From Sclerurus mexicanus (Eukaryota; Chordata; Aves; Passeriformes; Furnariidae), in contig VWZF01003587.1 of assembly GCA_013396755.1 (NCBI GenBank), positions 62,870 to 126,869 on the forward strand: a stretch of 64,000 bases of DNA, in the 5' to 3' direction. Shown here in pieces: positions 8,460 through 19,100 of this stretch. The notes beneath the pieces are model-generated. The model made no database searches. It was not told the DNA's origin and saw nothing but the letters and a program-made list of their open reading frames with translations. The position numbers and the translations under genes were made by a program. Within the stretch, counting starts at the first letter, position 1; each line of letters opens with the position of its first letter.

Positions 8460-9936
8460 CTAGAGGAGAAAGGGAAGCTTTAGTTTTGCAATCAGTGCAG
8501 TAATTGCTCTCCCATGGACTTGAAAAAGTCCTCTGAGTGCTCAGAGCACTCAGAGGTAGAAAAAAGCTGGCAAAATGGATATGCAGTTTCAAAGCAGTTT
8601 CCCTCATGAGACTTGGGATAATAAATAATCTTCCAGTACGTGAAGGGCACACACATGGGAGTTGCAGGCACACCCTTCACCAAGAACTGCAGGGACACGA
8701 CAAGTGGGAATGGCTTCACAGAGAAAGAGGAAATCAGGGCTGAATACTGGGAAGGGATTCCTGGCTGTCAGGGTGGGCAGGACAGGTTGGGCAGAGAAGC
8801 TGTGGCTGCCTCTTGATCCCTGGAAGTGTCCAAGGCCAGGCTGGACCGCCCTGGGACAGTGGAAGGTGCCCCCGCCCATGGAAGGGGGTGCGATGGGATG
8901 ATCTTTAAGGTCCAACACTTCACCCTCTCTGATAACACGTCTGATGTGATCTCTGGAGATCACTCTGTCCGCTCTCCCTCCAATCTCTGCCGCAGGGCTC
9001 ACCAACCCAAATACAAGCACCCCCGATGGTAGCACACCCACAGCCTCCCCAGCGCTCTCGTATTTAATAACTTGGGCTGTAAAGGTCTTCCTCACATCTA
9101 TCAGGTACGTAAAGTTAGGTTGTTAGCTGCAGGGCTTGGGGCAGCAGACCAGGCCCGAGGTACATCAGAAAGCGTTTACAGTATCACTGTCGCTGCTCAT
9201 ACCGTAATGCTCATCATCTGTACCCCGCAGGGCAGCGCCAGGGTCCGGCACCGCGCGATTTGCTCTGCTGCCGCTCTAAAGGCAGCACCGCGCCCCCTCT
9301 GAGCCCACGCGCGGCCATCGCAGGCATCCCCCCCCCNAGCACTGAGGGACCGCCTGTCGTGTACGGCTACGGGGTGTGGCTGGATGGGCGAGAAGTGGAG
9401 TCGTAGAATGGTTCGCGTTGGTCGGGGTTCGTAAACGACATGCCCTTCCAGCCCTCTGACCTCGTCAGGAATGCCTTCCACTCGGCCAGGTTGCTCCAAG
9501 CTGCCCTTGAACACTTCCAGGGATGCGGCAGCCCCATCTCTGTGGCAAGGCCTCACCACCGCCACAGCCAANNNNNNNNNNNNNNNNNNNNNNNNNNNNN
9601 NNNNNNNNNNNNNNNNNNNNNNNNNNNNNNNNNNNNNNNNNNNNNNNNNNNNNNNNNNNNNNNNNNNNNNNNNNNNNNNNNNNNNNNNNNNNNNNNNNNN
9701 NNNNNNNNNNNNNNNNNNNNNNNNNNNNNNNNNNNNNNNNNNNNNNNNNNNNNNNNNNNNNNNNNNNNNNNNNNNNNNNNNNNNNNNNNNNNNNNNNNNN
9801 NNNNNNNNNNNNNNNNNNNNNNNNNNNNNNNNNNNNNNNNNNNNNNNNNNNNNNNNNNNNNNNNNNNNNNNNNNNNNNNNNNNNNNNNNNNNNNNNNGGC
9901 AGAGGTGGCAAGCCGGCGGACGCCGGCGGACAGCAT
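8343..9936 (-). CDS. COX7C: COX7C, cytochrome c oxidase subunit 7C (coding span, broken by an assembly gap)
   Basis: This is a nuclear-encoded small subunit of mitochondrial complex IV, a single-span protein of the inner membrane. The coding sequence is split. Codons 1-13 (9936-9898) read MLSAGVRRLATSA, an Arg-rich presequence without acidic residues. The last 38 codons (8459-8343) read NLPFSVENKWRLL, then a hydrophobic membrane segment with FFGSGFAAPFF, ending VRHQLLKK. Vertebrate COX7C is 63 residues, cleaved after about residue 16. Here 13 + 38 leaves 12 residues missing, which should hold the end of the presequence and the start of the mature chain (SHYEEGPGK in the family). Their codons and the exon 1 donor are presumably inside the gap 9572-9897. 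The family call rests on the near-complete match of exon 2 to the conserved COX7C core. No frameshift or premature stop is visible, so the gene appears intact apart from the gap. Confidence 0.93.
8530..8556. repeat. Perfect inverted repeat, 13-bp arms
   Basis: CCTCTGAGTGCTC and GAGCACTCAGAGG flank a single A. In the COX7C pre-mRNA this could form a roughly 12-bp hairpin with a 3-nt loop, starting 71 nt upstream of the exon 2 acceptor. Confidence 0.9.
8685..8918 (+). mobile_element. CR1 LINE 3' fragment (intronic)
   Basis: It shows the order of motifs seen in avian CR1 3' ends: AGTGGGAATGGCTTCA, AGAAGCTGTGGCTGCC, GATCCCTGGAAGTGTCCAAGG, GCCCATGG, then GATGATCTTTAAGGTCC. It is 5'-truncated, as usual for CR1, and also lacks the final CCTTCCAACCC and ATTCTATG tail. 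It is antisense to COX7C. Confidence 0.85.
9159..9224 (-). ncRNA. Probable C/D-box snoRNA in COX7C intron 1
   Basis: On the minus strand a 66-nt unit has a perfect 6-bp terminal stem (GGTACA 9224-9219 with TGTACC 9164-9159) that can extend outward through a G-U pair and two G-C pairs. It has a perfect C box ATGATGA (9217-9211), a C'-like GTGATAC (9187-9181) and a perfect D box CTGA (9168-9165). The stretch CTGTAAACGCTTT directly precedes D, in the guide position. Size, box spacing, terminal stem and host-intron orientation all fit the class. A related copy with the same guide core lies in intron 2 (7977-8044). The best rRNA complement I can recall is a 28S domain V segment containing AAGCGTTCATAG (one mismatch, one wobble). 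That is from memory and unverified. Confidence 0.7.
9401..9571 (-). mobile_element. CR1 LINE 3' fragment entering the assembly gap
   Basis: On the plus strand it begins TCGTAGAATGGTTCGCGTTGG, a diverged reverse complement of the CR1 tail. It continues with CCTTCCACTCGGCCAGG and AACACTTCCAGGGATGCGGCAGCC, the reverse complement of the CR1 body. It is cut off by the gap at 9572, so its 5' end is unknown. It lies in COX7C intron 1, in the same orientation as the gene. Confidence 0.85.
9572..9897. other. Assembly gap (326 N) in the COX7C exon 1 region
   Basis: A run of N that removes the end of COX7C exon 1 (about 12 codons), its donor site and the start of intron 1. The true length may differ from the number of Ns. 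Confidence 0.99.
9898..9936 (-). CDS. COX7C: COX7C exon 1, 5' coding part (presequence, partial)
   Basis: Thirteen codons, MLSAGVRRLATSA, run exactly to the gap edge. The start is chosen because ATG at 9936 has a good context (CTCACCATGC) and lies downstream of the promoter cluster, and because the product begins like a mitochondrial presequence with the RR-x-x-TS pattern seen in COX7C. A longer in-frame reading extends upstream to 10068, but it would cross the ETS and ZNF143 elements and is unlikely to be translated. Confidence 0.85.
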
Positions 9937-10005
9937 GGTGAGGCCTGGGCTGGGCTCCGGCTCGTCCGCCCTGCGCGACCTTCCCGGCCTGAGGGGACGG
10001 GGGGA
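9937..10005 (-). other. COX7C: Probable COX7C 5' UTR
   Basis: About 65-70 nt of GC-rich leader between the start codon and a pyrimidine run (TTTCCCCCC on the minus strand near 10006-9998) just below the ETS sites. The exact transcription start is not visible in sequence and is inferred from the position of the ETS pair. Confidence 0.5.
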
Positions 10006-10007
10006 AA

Positions 10008-10019
10008 CCGGAACCGGAA
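10008..10019. promoter_or_regulatory. Tandem ETS (GABP/NRF-2) sites
   Basis: CCGGAACCGGAA contains two abutting CCGGAA ETS cores about 75 nt upstream of the COX7C start codon. Paired ETS sites bound by GABP (NRF-2) are a known feature of promoters for nuclear cytochrome oxidase subunits. Binding here is inferred. Confidence 0.7.
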
Positions 10020-10032
10020 CTGCCGCCCTGGT

Positions 10033-10055
10033 GGGGCATGACGGGAGTTGTAGTT
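10033..10055 (-). promoter_or_regulatory. ZNF143/THAP11-type promoter element
   Basis: On the minus strand the core reads ACTACAACTCCCGTCATGCC. This closely matches the long ZNF143 (SBS) motif ACTACAAYTCCCAGCATGC found near start sites of housekeeping genes, often with THAP11/HCF-1. It lies about 100 nt upstream of the COX7C start codon. Confidence 0.75.
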
Positions 10056-10065
10056 CCGATGTGGT

Positions 10066-10071
10066 CACGTG
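10066..10071. promoter_or_regulatory. E-box CACGTG
   Basis: GTCACGTGGG is a high-affinity E-box context (USF/MYC family) next to the ZNF143 element. Its palindromic core gives no direction. Confidence 0.55.
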
Positions 10072-10091
10072 GGGTCGCGCCGCTGCCCGTG

Positions 10092-10096
10092 ATTGG
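10092..10096 (-). promoter_or_regulatory. Inverted CCAAT box (NF-Y type)
   Basis: GATTGGTC on the plus strand is CCAAT on the minus strand, about 90 nt upstream of the inferred COX7C start site. That is the usual NF-Y distance. Confidence 0.6.
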
Positions 10097-10136
10097 TCGA
10101 GCTCCGCGCGCGCGCCGGAGGCGGGANCGTGCTCTT

Positions 10137-13100
10137 TTCAAGAAGTCTTCGTGATTGATGCATGCTGATGGATTTATGTAGTATCATTACCTTCAATAAA
10201 TATATTGCAGCCTATTTAAATGTCAAAGAAAATTTGGCAACATGAAGATAAACAACACCTTCAGCACCCTTTATGTTTGAAATAATAAGACCCCACAGAG
10301 TTATTTCCAAAATTGGTGGTCTCCATCTGTTTCCTTCCATGCAATATTTTACATACAAACTCTTGGGTTTTTTCTTTACTTTTTAGAATATGAAGTTTTG
10401 ATACATAAGTAAATGAAATGCTGCCACCTCAGAATTGCAAGGAAACTAAAACATTCATAGACCTTTTGCATAGTTTTGTGCTGAGGGAGAATAGAAACTC
10501 AGGGTTTTTATGCTCACCAACATAAGGCATTAATAAAAGGAGATTGAAAGATCTTTGAGATGTGTGGCTTAACTAATTTTTATTTGGAAAATCTGTTTTG
10601 CAATAGAGTCATTGGGAACAGTAAGTAATAATTATTACAGATTACTTTGGGAGGCAAAGTCAATTAAAGCAGAAGTAAGGAGTAAGCAGGAGATTTTTGA
10701 ATATTTGAAGTGGAATTATTCACATGGAATTATTCAATTATTCAAATGGAATTATTCACATAAAAGGCAATTAAGTGTAAAGATGTGTTTCACTTCCAGG
10801 AATGGTTTTTACAAAATGCAAAACTGTGATGTGAAAGGATTTGCACCAGGTATACGTGTGATGCTTGTAATGCTGTCCCCTTTACTCAGATTCCTGCTTT
10901 GTTGTGGTGCCTGCTAAAACAGCCCAGTCTCAGGAACCTGTTGAAAACTCTTGGAAAAAGTGGCTGCTGTTTGCGAACACAAGGAAATGTCAAGTGTGAG
11001 CTCAGCCTGATTGGGTTCTCTTCCACAGGTTTCCCTTGGAGGTTTCTGTGAGTGCCACGAGGCCCTTGTGATCTCCTGACGCCTGTTTTGCCCATGGGTA
11101 CACCTTCCTGACGCAGAAGAGGGCTGTGATGTCAAACCCAACGAGGCTTCTTCCATCTCAAGTGCCAAAAAAATTGATTCAAGCGTGGCTGCAAATGGTC
11201 CTTTTGTTACTGAGAGCTGCTTTATTCCTTGGCCATTAGTAGGGGTTGCAGAACTCTGGGGCACTTTTTGCCTCGTGGGTCTTGTGATTCCTTTAGCTCA
11301 TTGATTTTCATATTTTTTCCCTTTTCTACTATTTTTTTTTTCTCTTTTTCATTTGCTTCTTCTGGAGTCTGCTGGAGGATGTTTCTCTGTCCCGGCTAAC
11401 TTGCACTGCTGTTTAGGCACCCAGGCCTTTCCCCCCCACCCCACCTTCTCAAGCATTTTCTAATTGGAATTAATAATGCAGTAGTTTTCTGCAATCTGTT
11501 ATCTTGATAAGTGTTCTCATTTTAATGTAGCTCTTCTCTTCCTGTAGTGGTTTTTACAGCGTTTGTTGCTGCAGAAGAGGGGCTGAATAGAGGTGTAAAG
11601 ATTCATGTTACACAGTTGCATTAGCAATAGTTTAATCCTCGTTGCTTTGCAGATGTTTTCTGTGTAGACAGAAATAGACATCTCTAGGTAAATGTGGTAG
11701 AGGGGGGTAGATCTTCAGGAGAAGGAGGTGTTTTGCAGCTGAAGAAATTTGTAAGAACACTCATCTGTTCTCCTTCAAAGCATAAACTGGTAAAAACTAA
11801 GCACGTGTGAGAAAGCTGCACAGGAAGAGTTTAGAGTAACAGATTCCATTTGTGTTGATTGGAACTTTGGCAAAGAAATGGTGCAATAGTTACAATGAGG
11901 ATAATCAGGTGCCAGGGCAGATTTTTAGAGGAAATGCCTGGTGCTGCAGCGTGTGCCTTTGTAAAAAGGGCGTCCTGACTCACACATTGTGTTGTGGGAC
12001 TCACAGAAGGAGTTACTGCATGGAATTCCCTGCCCTGTGTTATGAATAGGGTCAGAATGGGTGATTACAGTGGTACCTTTTAAATCTGTGACTCTTTGAA
12101 TCTAGGCCATTAATCCACATATGTCTTTTTATATCTACAATTCTTTCTTCCTTTTTAAAAAAGGTATGTTGTGGTAACTGCTTAGATTTGCCAGGTTATC
12201 TTCTTCATCTTCAAAAATATGTTACATTTTGCTGCCTGTGAATATGACTTGGTGGTGAGTCTTTCAGGTACTGCTTTCTCACTTGCTTTCCCCTACAAAG
12301 AACATTTGTGTTCTTGAACTAGAAGGCAGAAATACAAATAGGAAAAACCCCAGGTAACTAAAGAAAATAATGCACAATACCGGTTTTCTGTCATCTTGAT
12401 GAGAGAAAGAAGCGTTGTGTACACTTTACAAGATAAACAGGGCTATGCAACACTGCATTTTGAAGCTGCCAATCACTGAGATGTCATGATAGAACCAAGA
12501 TAAAAGTCATACAGGCTTTATAAATCCCCCTTTATGAGTGAAGGAAACAGCTGCTTTTAAATACTGAAATGATACATGATTAAGTTAAGGTGTATGTAGT
12601 TCATGAAAACTTTTTAATAGCATAAATCCAGGAGGCAAAACAGCCGTTGTACGTGACAATATTGGTTTTCTGCAAAAATTATTCTCTATTTTTGTTAGCA
12701 TGGTGAAATATTTTGTGTAGCATTTGTGTTACCCTCCCTCCAGTCGTAAGGTCAGGTTTTAACCACAAGATGAAGCAGTTGTTAAATGCTAATTAATGAA
12801 AGGGAAAGTCTGACTGGAAGCTGTAAGAGGTGTTATAGAACAGATATTAGTTACATGTTTTTTAGCAAAACTGTGGGTTAGCAGAAATAGCTCTGATAGA
12901 GTAATTTGTAAGTCTAATTTCACAATTGTAGAAGTATGTCTTTTGTAAGAGTAATGTATCTTGCCTTGTATGTGATAGTTCAGTTTTTGTTCTTCCACAA
13001 AGTAAGTTTTCTGAAACGTAAAAGTATGATAGAAATGTAAAATAAACAGATAACAGTATTAAAAATAATGTGAGGTCTTAAGCTTCAAAAAGAAGTTTTA

Positions 13101-16100
13101 GTATGTGAAACATCTGTATTTAGCACAACGAAAGGCTGAAAGCCTTGAAATGAAACAATACAAATAATATTAGTTTAAAAGAATTATCACTTGTAGAAGA
13201 TACCTTGATTCCAAAGAGCCCCCAGAAGTCTCTGGGAAATGCAGTGGAGTGGTAAGAGGAATTGTCCCTTGGAAACAGCTACAGTATTTTTTTGTAAACA
13301 CTGATAGCCCAAGGATGCTCCTGGGAGAAGGTTTTAAGGACCAGTAGCACCTTTTATTCTTCCATTATAGTTGTTAAAACCAGTTAAGCTTCCAAATGCG
13401 CAAAACCTCCTTAAGGTGTGAAACTGAGTGACTTTCAAGTGTAAACATACACTGAAAGTAATTTTTGCAAGGCATAAGTCACTTTTTTTGCCCTCAGCTG
13501 CTCTTTCAAGTGGACTGTTTCACAGGTCCAGTTCACTGTGTAGTGCAATGAAGACTTGCACTGGCCCACAGAAAGGTGTGAAGCAGTTACAGCATTAAAA
13601 ATGTGGTAACGGGGGCACAGAATTAGTGCTTTTCTTGGCAGCAACATCAGTTTATGTTGGCAAAAAGAGCTTGTACAACTGCAGCTGTAATGCTGAATAC
13701 ATATATATTACTTGGGATTAGGGCATGAGGAAGTCATTACATGAAATAAATCAATGTCTTTCCCAAGTCCCAGGCTTCTAATGCCTGGTGCATTTATTAA
13801 TTTTATATGGTAGGTATTAAAATATTATGCACTTTTATAAGCAGAGTTCAGTATATCATGTCATGTTGTAAACAAGAGGGTAAAATAATTAGAAATTTCT
13901 TTTTGTACTGTAATATCTTTAAGTCCACAGGTCTTCCTGACACTCTACTATTGTATTTCTGTCAACCACTGTCTTTAAAACTATTATTAACATTTTTAAC
14001 TGTTTACAGTTCATATCATGTGAACGGTTAGCATATGCAGTTCAATTTACTGTTCTCAACCTGAATTGAAGTACTATGATTTTTGCATCTGTTTGAAACC
14101 CAAAAGTAGGCCTGTGCATCCAAGTTTGGCCTGTTCCCTCTGGTTGACTAATTTGGTTTGCTGTTAGGATTGTAGACGGAAGTAACACAGCGCCTGTGTA
14201 ATTCGTATTTTTAAGCCATCCTGACTACAAAAGTGCTGTGGGCACTTCTTTGCAGTGTTCCTGCTTATTAGATGGGTTAGTCACTTGTAGGTGCTGTAGC
14301 ATCATTTTGTTGTGAAAAACATAGGTGCTATGAAAGCTGAGCACAGATTTATAAGACTGTTACTCAGGAGAGCAGGTTGAGCTTAGCTGTAGCTGGATGT
14401 GCATAGTGACAAACCTACAGTTTTGGCAATGTATCCAGATAAATTTATTTCCACCTTATGTGAAATAGTTAAAAAAATTGCACCTTAATATAAATGATTC
14501 CTTACAGATGCAAAGACTCATTTTTATGTACAAAACCGTGTTCCAGTAGCTGAAGTGTCTGATATTATTCTTCCCTAACAAAGTTTTAATTTTTTTTATT
14601 AATCTTTTGCAGCATTAATTGGATCTTCCAAAAGTCCATATAAAGTACGTAATGGAAGGTTTGTTACACAGAACCTATTTCAGAGGCTTTGTGAGAATAC
14701 AGCACTTGCACAGGGAGAAAGAGCTACTTTGCATTATTTGTTTTGCCTTCATGTCCTTCTCTAAAACAGAGTATGTAAAGTGCCATATTTTTATCATAGA
14801 CACCAAGACATATTTTGTTTATAATTACAGTAATGTGTGTTATAATTATTTGTGTTTTGAACTATCCCACTGTCATAGTTGTTGCTTGGTTGCTAAAGCT
14901 TGTGCTTGAAGGAGCTCTTTTGTGTGTAGGAATATCTGGGAGCCCTGGAATGACCAGGTTTGCCCTAAATTTACCTGCAGGTGCAATACTCAGTGACAGG
15001 GAAACCCAAAAACTGTCCTTGTTTTTTCTGACCTAGCTGTGCTTATTTTTTTCTATAGTTTAAAAAGGGATTAATTTTTTTTTTTTTAATAAGCGGGTTT
15101 GAAGTCTTCTTATTGGTTTCTCCGACAGGACAGTGTGCGGTTGAAAACATGCAAGGGGGCAGAAAAGAGCCCTCAAAACACAGTTGTTATTACTTTGTCT
15201 CTCTAACAGTTGTAGATTGTTCATCTGCTAAGCAAGTACTGCTCTAGTTTTTCTTTTTTGTATGTTGTCAGACTATAAATTCATTTCTGACAGTCCATGC
15301 ACAACAGCTTCTAACTGTGTCTTTTGCAACAAGGGTGCCTGCCAGTGGGGTTACTTCTCACTTGCCATGATGAAAGAACAGTAAAAATCCATTCTGATGT
15401 ACTTTATGCAGACATGCCAGTGTTGACAGCGAGTGAAGTTGTGTAATTTCAATTTTGACATCTCTGAGGATGTAAAAATAATTTAATATCTTAGTTCTTA
15501 GAGCTCAAAGCCAAAACTTCCATCAGAGCCCATTTCTGTTTCACTCTCCTGTAAACATATCACATGAAACTATGCACATTTCTTACCACATTTTGATTCA
15601 TTAGTAACATCCCAGTTCAGTCAAGCTAATTTATTTACTTACAAGCCTGTCAGTTTCTCCGGTGACCTGTTCACTGATTTCTCCTCTAAACTTAGTTTCT
15701 CAGAATGCTTTTGTAACATGCTGGTTAAATTGAACGTGTCACCCATCAGCGATCACTATCATGAAATATTAAGTGTTCAAAATGTTGAATGTGAAATAGG
15801 CTGGTGGTCTGTAGTTTATATTCATTGTGCCTCAGTGTTGTCCCCTTTTTCTATGAGGTCAACAAAGAGCTAATGTTTGCCAGAGGACAGATACTTTTTG
15901 TTTAAGAACTGGCTGTTTGGTCAGCAGTCAGGCATGCTGAAGGGGCAGTGAAGTTAGTCTTGGACTTGCTTATGAGTTTTCTGTGTAATTCAGGCTGTAC
16001 TGACTCGTTAACTTTAAATATCAACTTAAAATGAAGTGTCAGTGACCATGACTCACATCATCTGCATTACAAGCACCACCAAGGTCATTGTGCCAGGAAG

Positions 16101-19100
16101 TCTGGAGTCAAGTCTTATCAGTCAAATGAGTGAGATGAGTAGGAGGAAATACTTCAGTGATACACTTTTCATAGTGAGATAAGAAGATGCTGCACTGAAT
16201 TTATTTAGTAGAGTGGCATTTTTGAAATGTTTTCAGCTGTTGCCTACCCACAGGTGCCTGACTATCCACAACAAAGTTTGTGCCCAGCTGCAAACTGCAA
16301 ATGCAGCCCAAGATATTTTTCCTAATGGGAATCTCAAGTTAGTCATTTGCCACATCTGGCAGTGGATGTTTCTCTGTGATGGATCCAAACATTTTCATGG
16401 CTCATAAGCTAGATATTGATAGTGGGCGGGTTTCTACCTGGAATGTTCTCTGTGTATGTTCTCCCCCTCTTCCTAAAACAGGATGTCTTTTTACTAACCC
16501 ACAATGTTTGTTCTGTGCACTCTAAGGCACCATGGAAGAGTTTTACACTGTATTAGCTTTATGTATCAAGGTTTTGGTAGTGGGGTGTTACAGGATAAGG
16601 TCCTGAAATAGCCAACCTATGTTATAAAAATGTAAATTTGCCCTCCTTGCCTTGGAATTCATGAACTTGGCTCTCCATGCACTCCCATTTGCCTCCTCTC
16701 AAGTCACCTAACAGAGGAACTCCATAATCCTTATTCAGAGCTTTGCTTGGAACACTTTCTAAAATATTTTTTTATCAGTTTAATATTTGTTCCTAAGAGT
16801 AAAAAAAATTCTCTCAAATGCCTGAAGAAACACGCTTTGGAATTCATCTTAGGTGGACTTACTGTCATTTTTAATCCTCTGTGGCTCCAAACTTTATCAA
16901 ATGTTTGATGTGTTTATCAAATATCTTGAAAAATTTCTTTTGCTTTAAAGGTTATCTTGTTTTTCTGTGTCACATCTTTGTCTTATTCTGTCTTGAAGAG
17001 ATGTGTGCAAAGCGTCTCTGAAGATTTTGATACCTTCAGCGACTTGTCAGTGGAGCCCAGATCTCTCCTTTAAAATAGTTCATTTTGTAAATGCCAATTC
17101 AATACATTTTATAGAAGGAAATCATTATCAACGAGACATGCAGAAAGCAGTGGATTTATTTTTTTTCCTACTGCGCATACTCAATTGCTTCATGGAATTT
17201 CATTTCACAGTTGGAAACTTGACATCTGACTGGAGCTGTATGATACTGCCAATTTTTGCTTTGACTATTCAAGTGTAAAAAGAGCTAGCTTTGCAAGAAT
17301 ACAGCATATTTAATCCAGCTCAAGGGTGTCATGTTACTGTAAAGCAAGCAGTTCTTGTCTTTGAAAATAACCAGACTGGAGTACTGGAAATACGAAACTG
17401 AAAAATGTCATTTGCCTAAAGGTACTTGGGTTGAATCAAAGGTTATTTATTGCTTGTCCTGATCAGATTTTAAGATTCTGGATGTTTAATTCTTTTTTTG
17501 AAACTTCAGGAAACTGAGCAGGTTGATGGTCCATTATAATCACCCGTGTCCTGCTGTTCTGGTGGCACATGTTCTCCTGTGACTCCAGGGTGGGGAGCAG
17601 GGCCTTGACAGCTGGGACATTAGTTTCTGCAGTGGATGCTTTTGCTTTGGGAGCACAACCCCATGGCTGAGTAGCTATTGCTGAGTCTTGCTTGAATACT
17701 GCTTGTAAAACTTTTTTAACAGTTTTTTGTATAAATACTATGCATGGGTGGAAATGTGCTTGAAGCTGCAGCTCTGTGAGTGAGAATTCAGGGCCAGGTT
17801 TGTCTGCTGGTGGGAATATGGGGCAGAGACATAAAGTTTCCCTAAGAAGCTCGGTTCTCCCACAGCTTTTACTTACATGCATAATGTTGGACACCAGCTC
17901 AGCTTCTCACACAAAACGTTTTTATCACCAAGAGCACCTTCTCTTAGATTATCTCTGAAGTGTGAGAATTGCATATGTAGGATGAGAACACAGAAACTTC
18001 TTGCCTCTTGAGACTGAGGGTGTGTGCCACAACTTCATCCCAGTTCTTGCCTCTGTTTTTCTGGTATTTCTTTCCTATGAAAATTACTTGCAACTTCTAG
18101 CACAAGAGTCAAAAGGTGTTCTGGTGCTTATTCTTTTCCCCCAAATATGAAGTCTCTTTCTAGGCTGTCTTGACATACCACATGTGGCCATTTAATCTGT
18201 TGTTTACAGGATTGCCTTAAACTGCAGTTCCACTCCTTGATGTGTGGACAGTGATTTCAGGGAGAAAGCAGGAAGGAAGCAGAGGGGCAGGGCTGGAAGT
18301 AAAGATGAAGAAAAGATATTTGAGAAAGAAAAGATATTTGAGAAAAGTTAGATGAGAAAGGGACCAGTGAAAGAAGTCATAGGAGAGTGACATGTCCATG
18401 AGATCAACAGCATCAGCTTGTGTTCTGTGCTACCATTCCAGCTTGGATTCTCAGGGCTCTTCGCTCTACACATGCATGGCACTGGATGGTGCTCCAGTGT
18501 GTGCTGAAGTGCTTCCCAAACTGGAATTAGCCTTACAAGTGAGCCCATGGTTCTATCTGATGCATCTGATTTGGTGTCTAAATAAAAGGGGGACAGTAAC
18601 ACGTTGTTCTGTCATCATAGTCTCCAAAGGGCATGTGAATGTTAAATCTCTTGGAATTAGAAGTGACAATATAATAAACACTTTCAGTTTGTATTTACTG
18701 TGCCTTGTATGATGTTTATTGTTTTGCCTCCTACTGAGACTATTATATTTGTTGAGAGGATAAATATGTTTTCACATCTGTCATTCTCTTCTTTCAGTAA
18801 AACATTTAAACAGTAAGTTGTTGTCCTGGGTGTTGTGCAGAGGTTTACTAGTGTTGATGATGTGATACATCATATACCATACATGACAACGTCATACATG
18901 TCGTGATGATAATGTGTACTTATCATAGTTTGTTGTTCTTAATGTTTTTTGCACAAAATATTTTTGTGCAAGTCCTTGTTTTCTTAAAAAAATCTTGCTC
19001 TGCTAACTTGTTCTTAATAATCCTCATAATATTTTCTGCAGTTCTACCTTCCACATTTTATGGACTTTCTGAAGGCATTTTCTGACAATTTAACACTTTT

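Larger units (their letters stand above)
8460..9571 (-). other. COX7C: COX7C intron 1, visible part
   Basis: This is the intronic sequence between exon 2 and the assembly gap. It holds a perfect 27-bp palindrome (8530-8556), a plus-strand CR1 fragment (8685-8918), a palindrome at 8946-8963, a probable C/D snoRNA (9159-9224) and a minus-strand CR1 fragment (9401-9571) that runs into the gap. CpG density rises from about 9190 toward the promoter. One ambiguous base lies at 9337 next to a C run. Confidence 0.8.
9190..10136. promoter_or_regulatory. CpG island spanning COX7C exon 1 and promoter
   Basis: The visible parts at 9190-9330 and 9898-10136 are rich in CG dinucleotides (for example GAGCTCCGCGCGCGCG), in sharp contrast with the CpG-poor flanks. 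The middle is an assembly gap, which is common in GC-rich avian promoters, and there are ambiguous bases at 9337 and 10127. It covers the COX7C start codon and presumably acts as a constitutive housekeeping promoter. Confidence 0.85.

Noticed and set aside
8185..8673. 162-codon minus-strand open frame
   Set aside because: It overlaps COX7C exon 2 in a different frame and runs through introns. The COX7C frame with its acceptor is the real one.
9931..9942. Plus-strand ATG followed by GTGAGG, resembling a first coding exon ending in ATG with a splice donor
   Set aside because: The minus-strand reading gives the COX7C presequence in good start context, with matching downstream exon and promoter orientation. 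The plus-strand pattern is likely incidental.
17463..17894. 143-codon minus-strand frame
   Set aside because: No domain or repeat similarity, no supporting splice or promoter signals. Length is within what chance allows in 64 kb and six frames.
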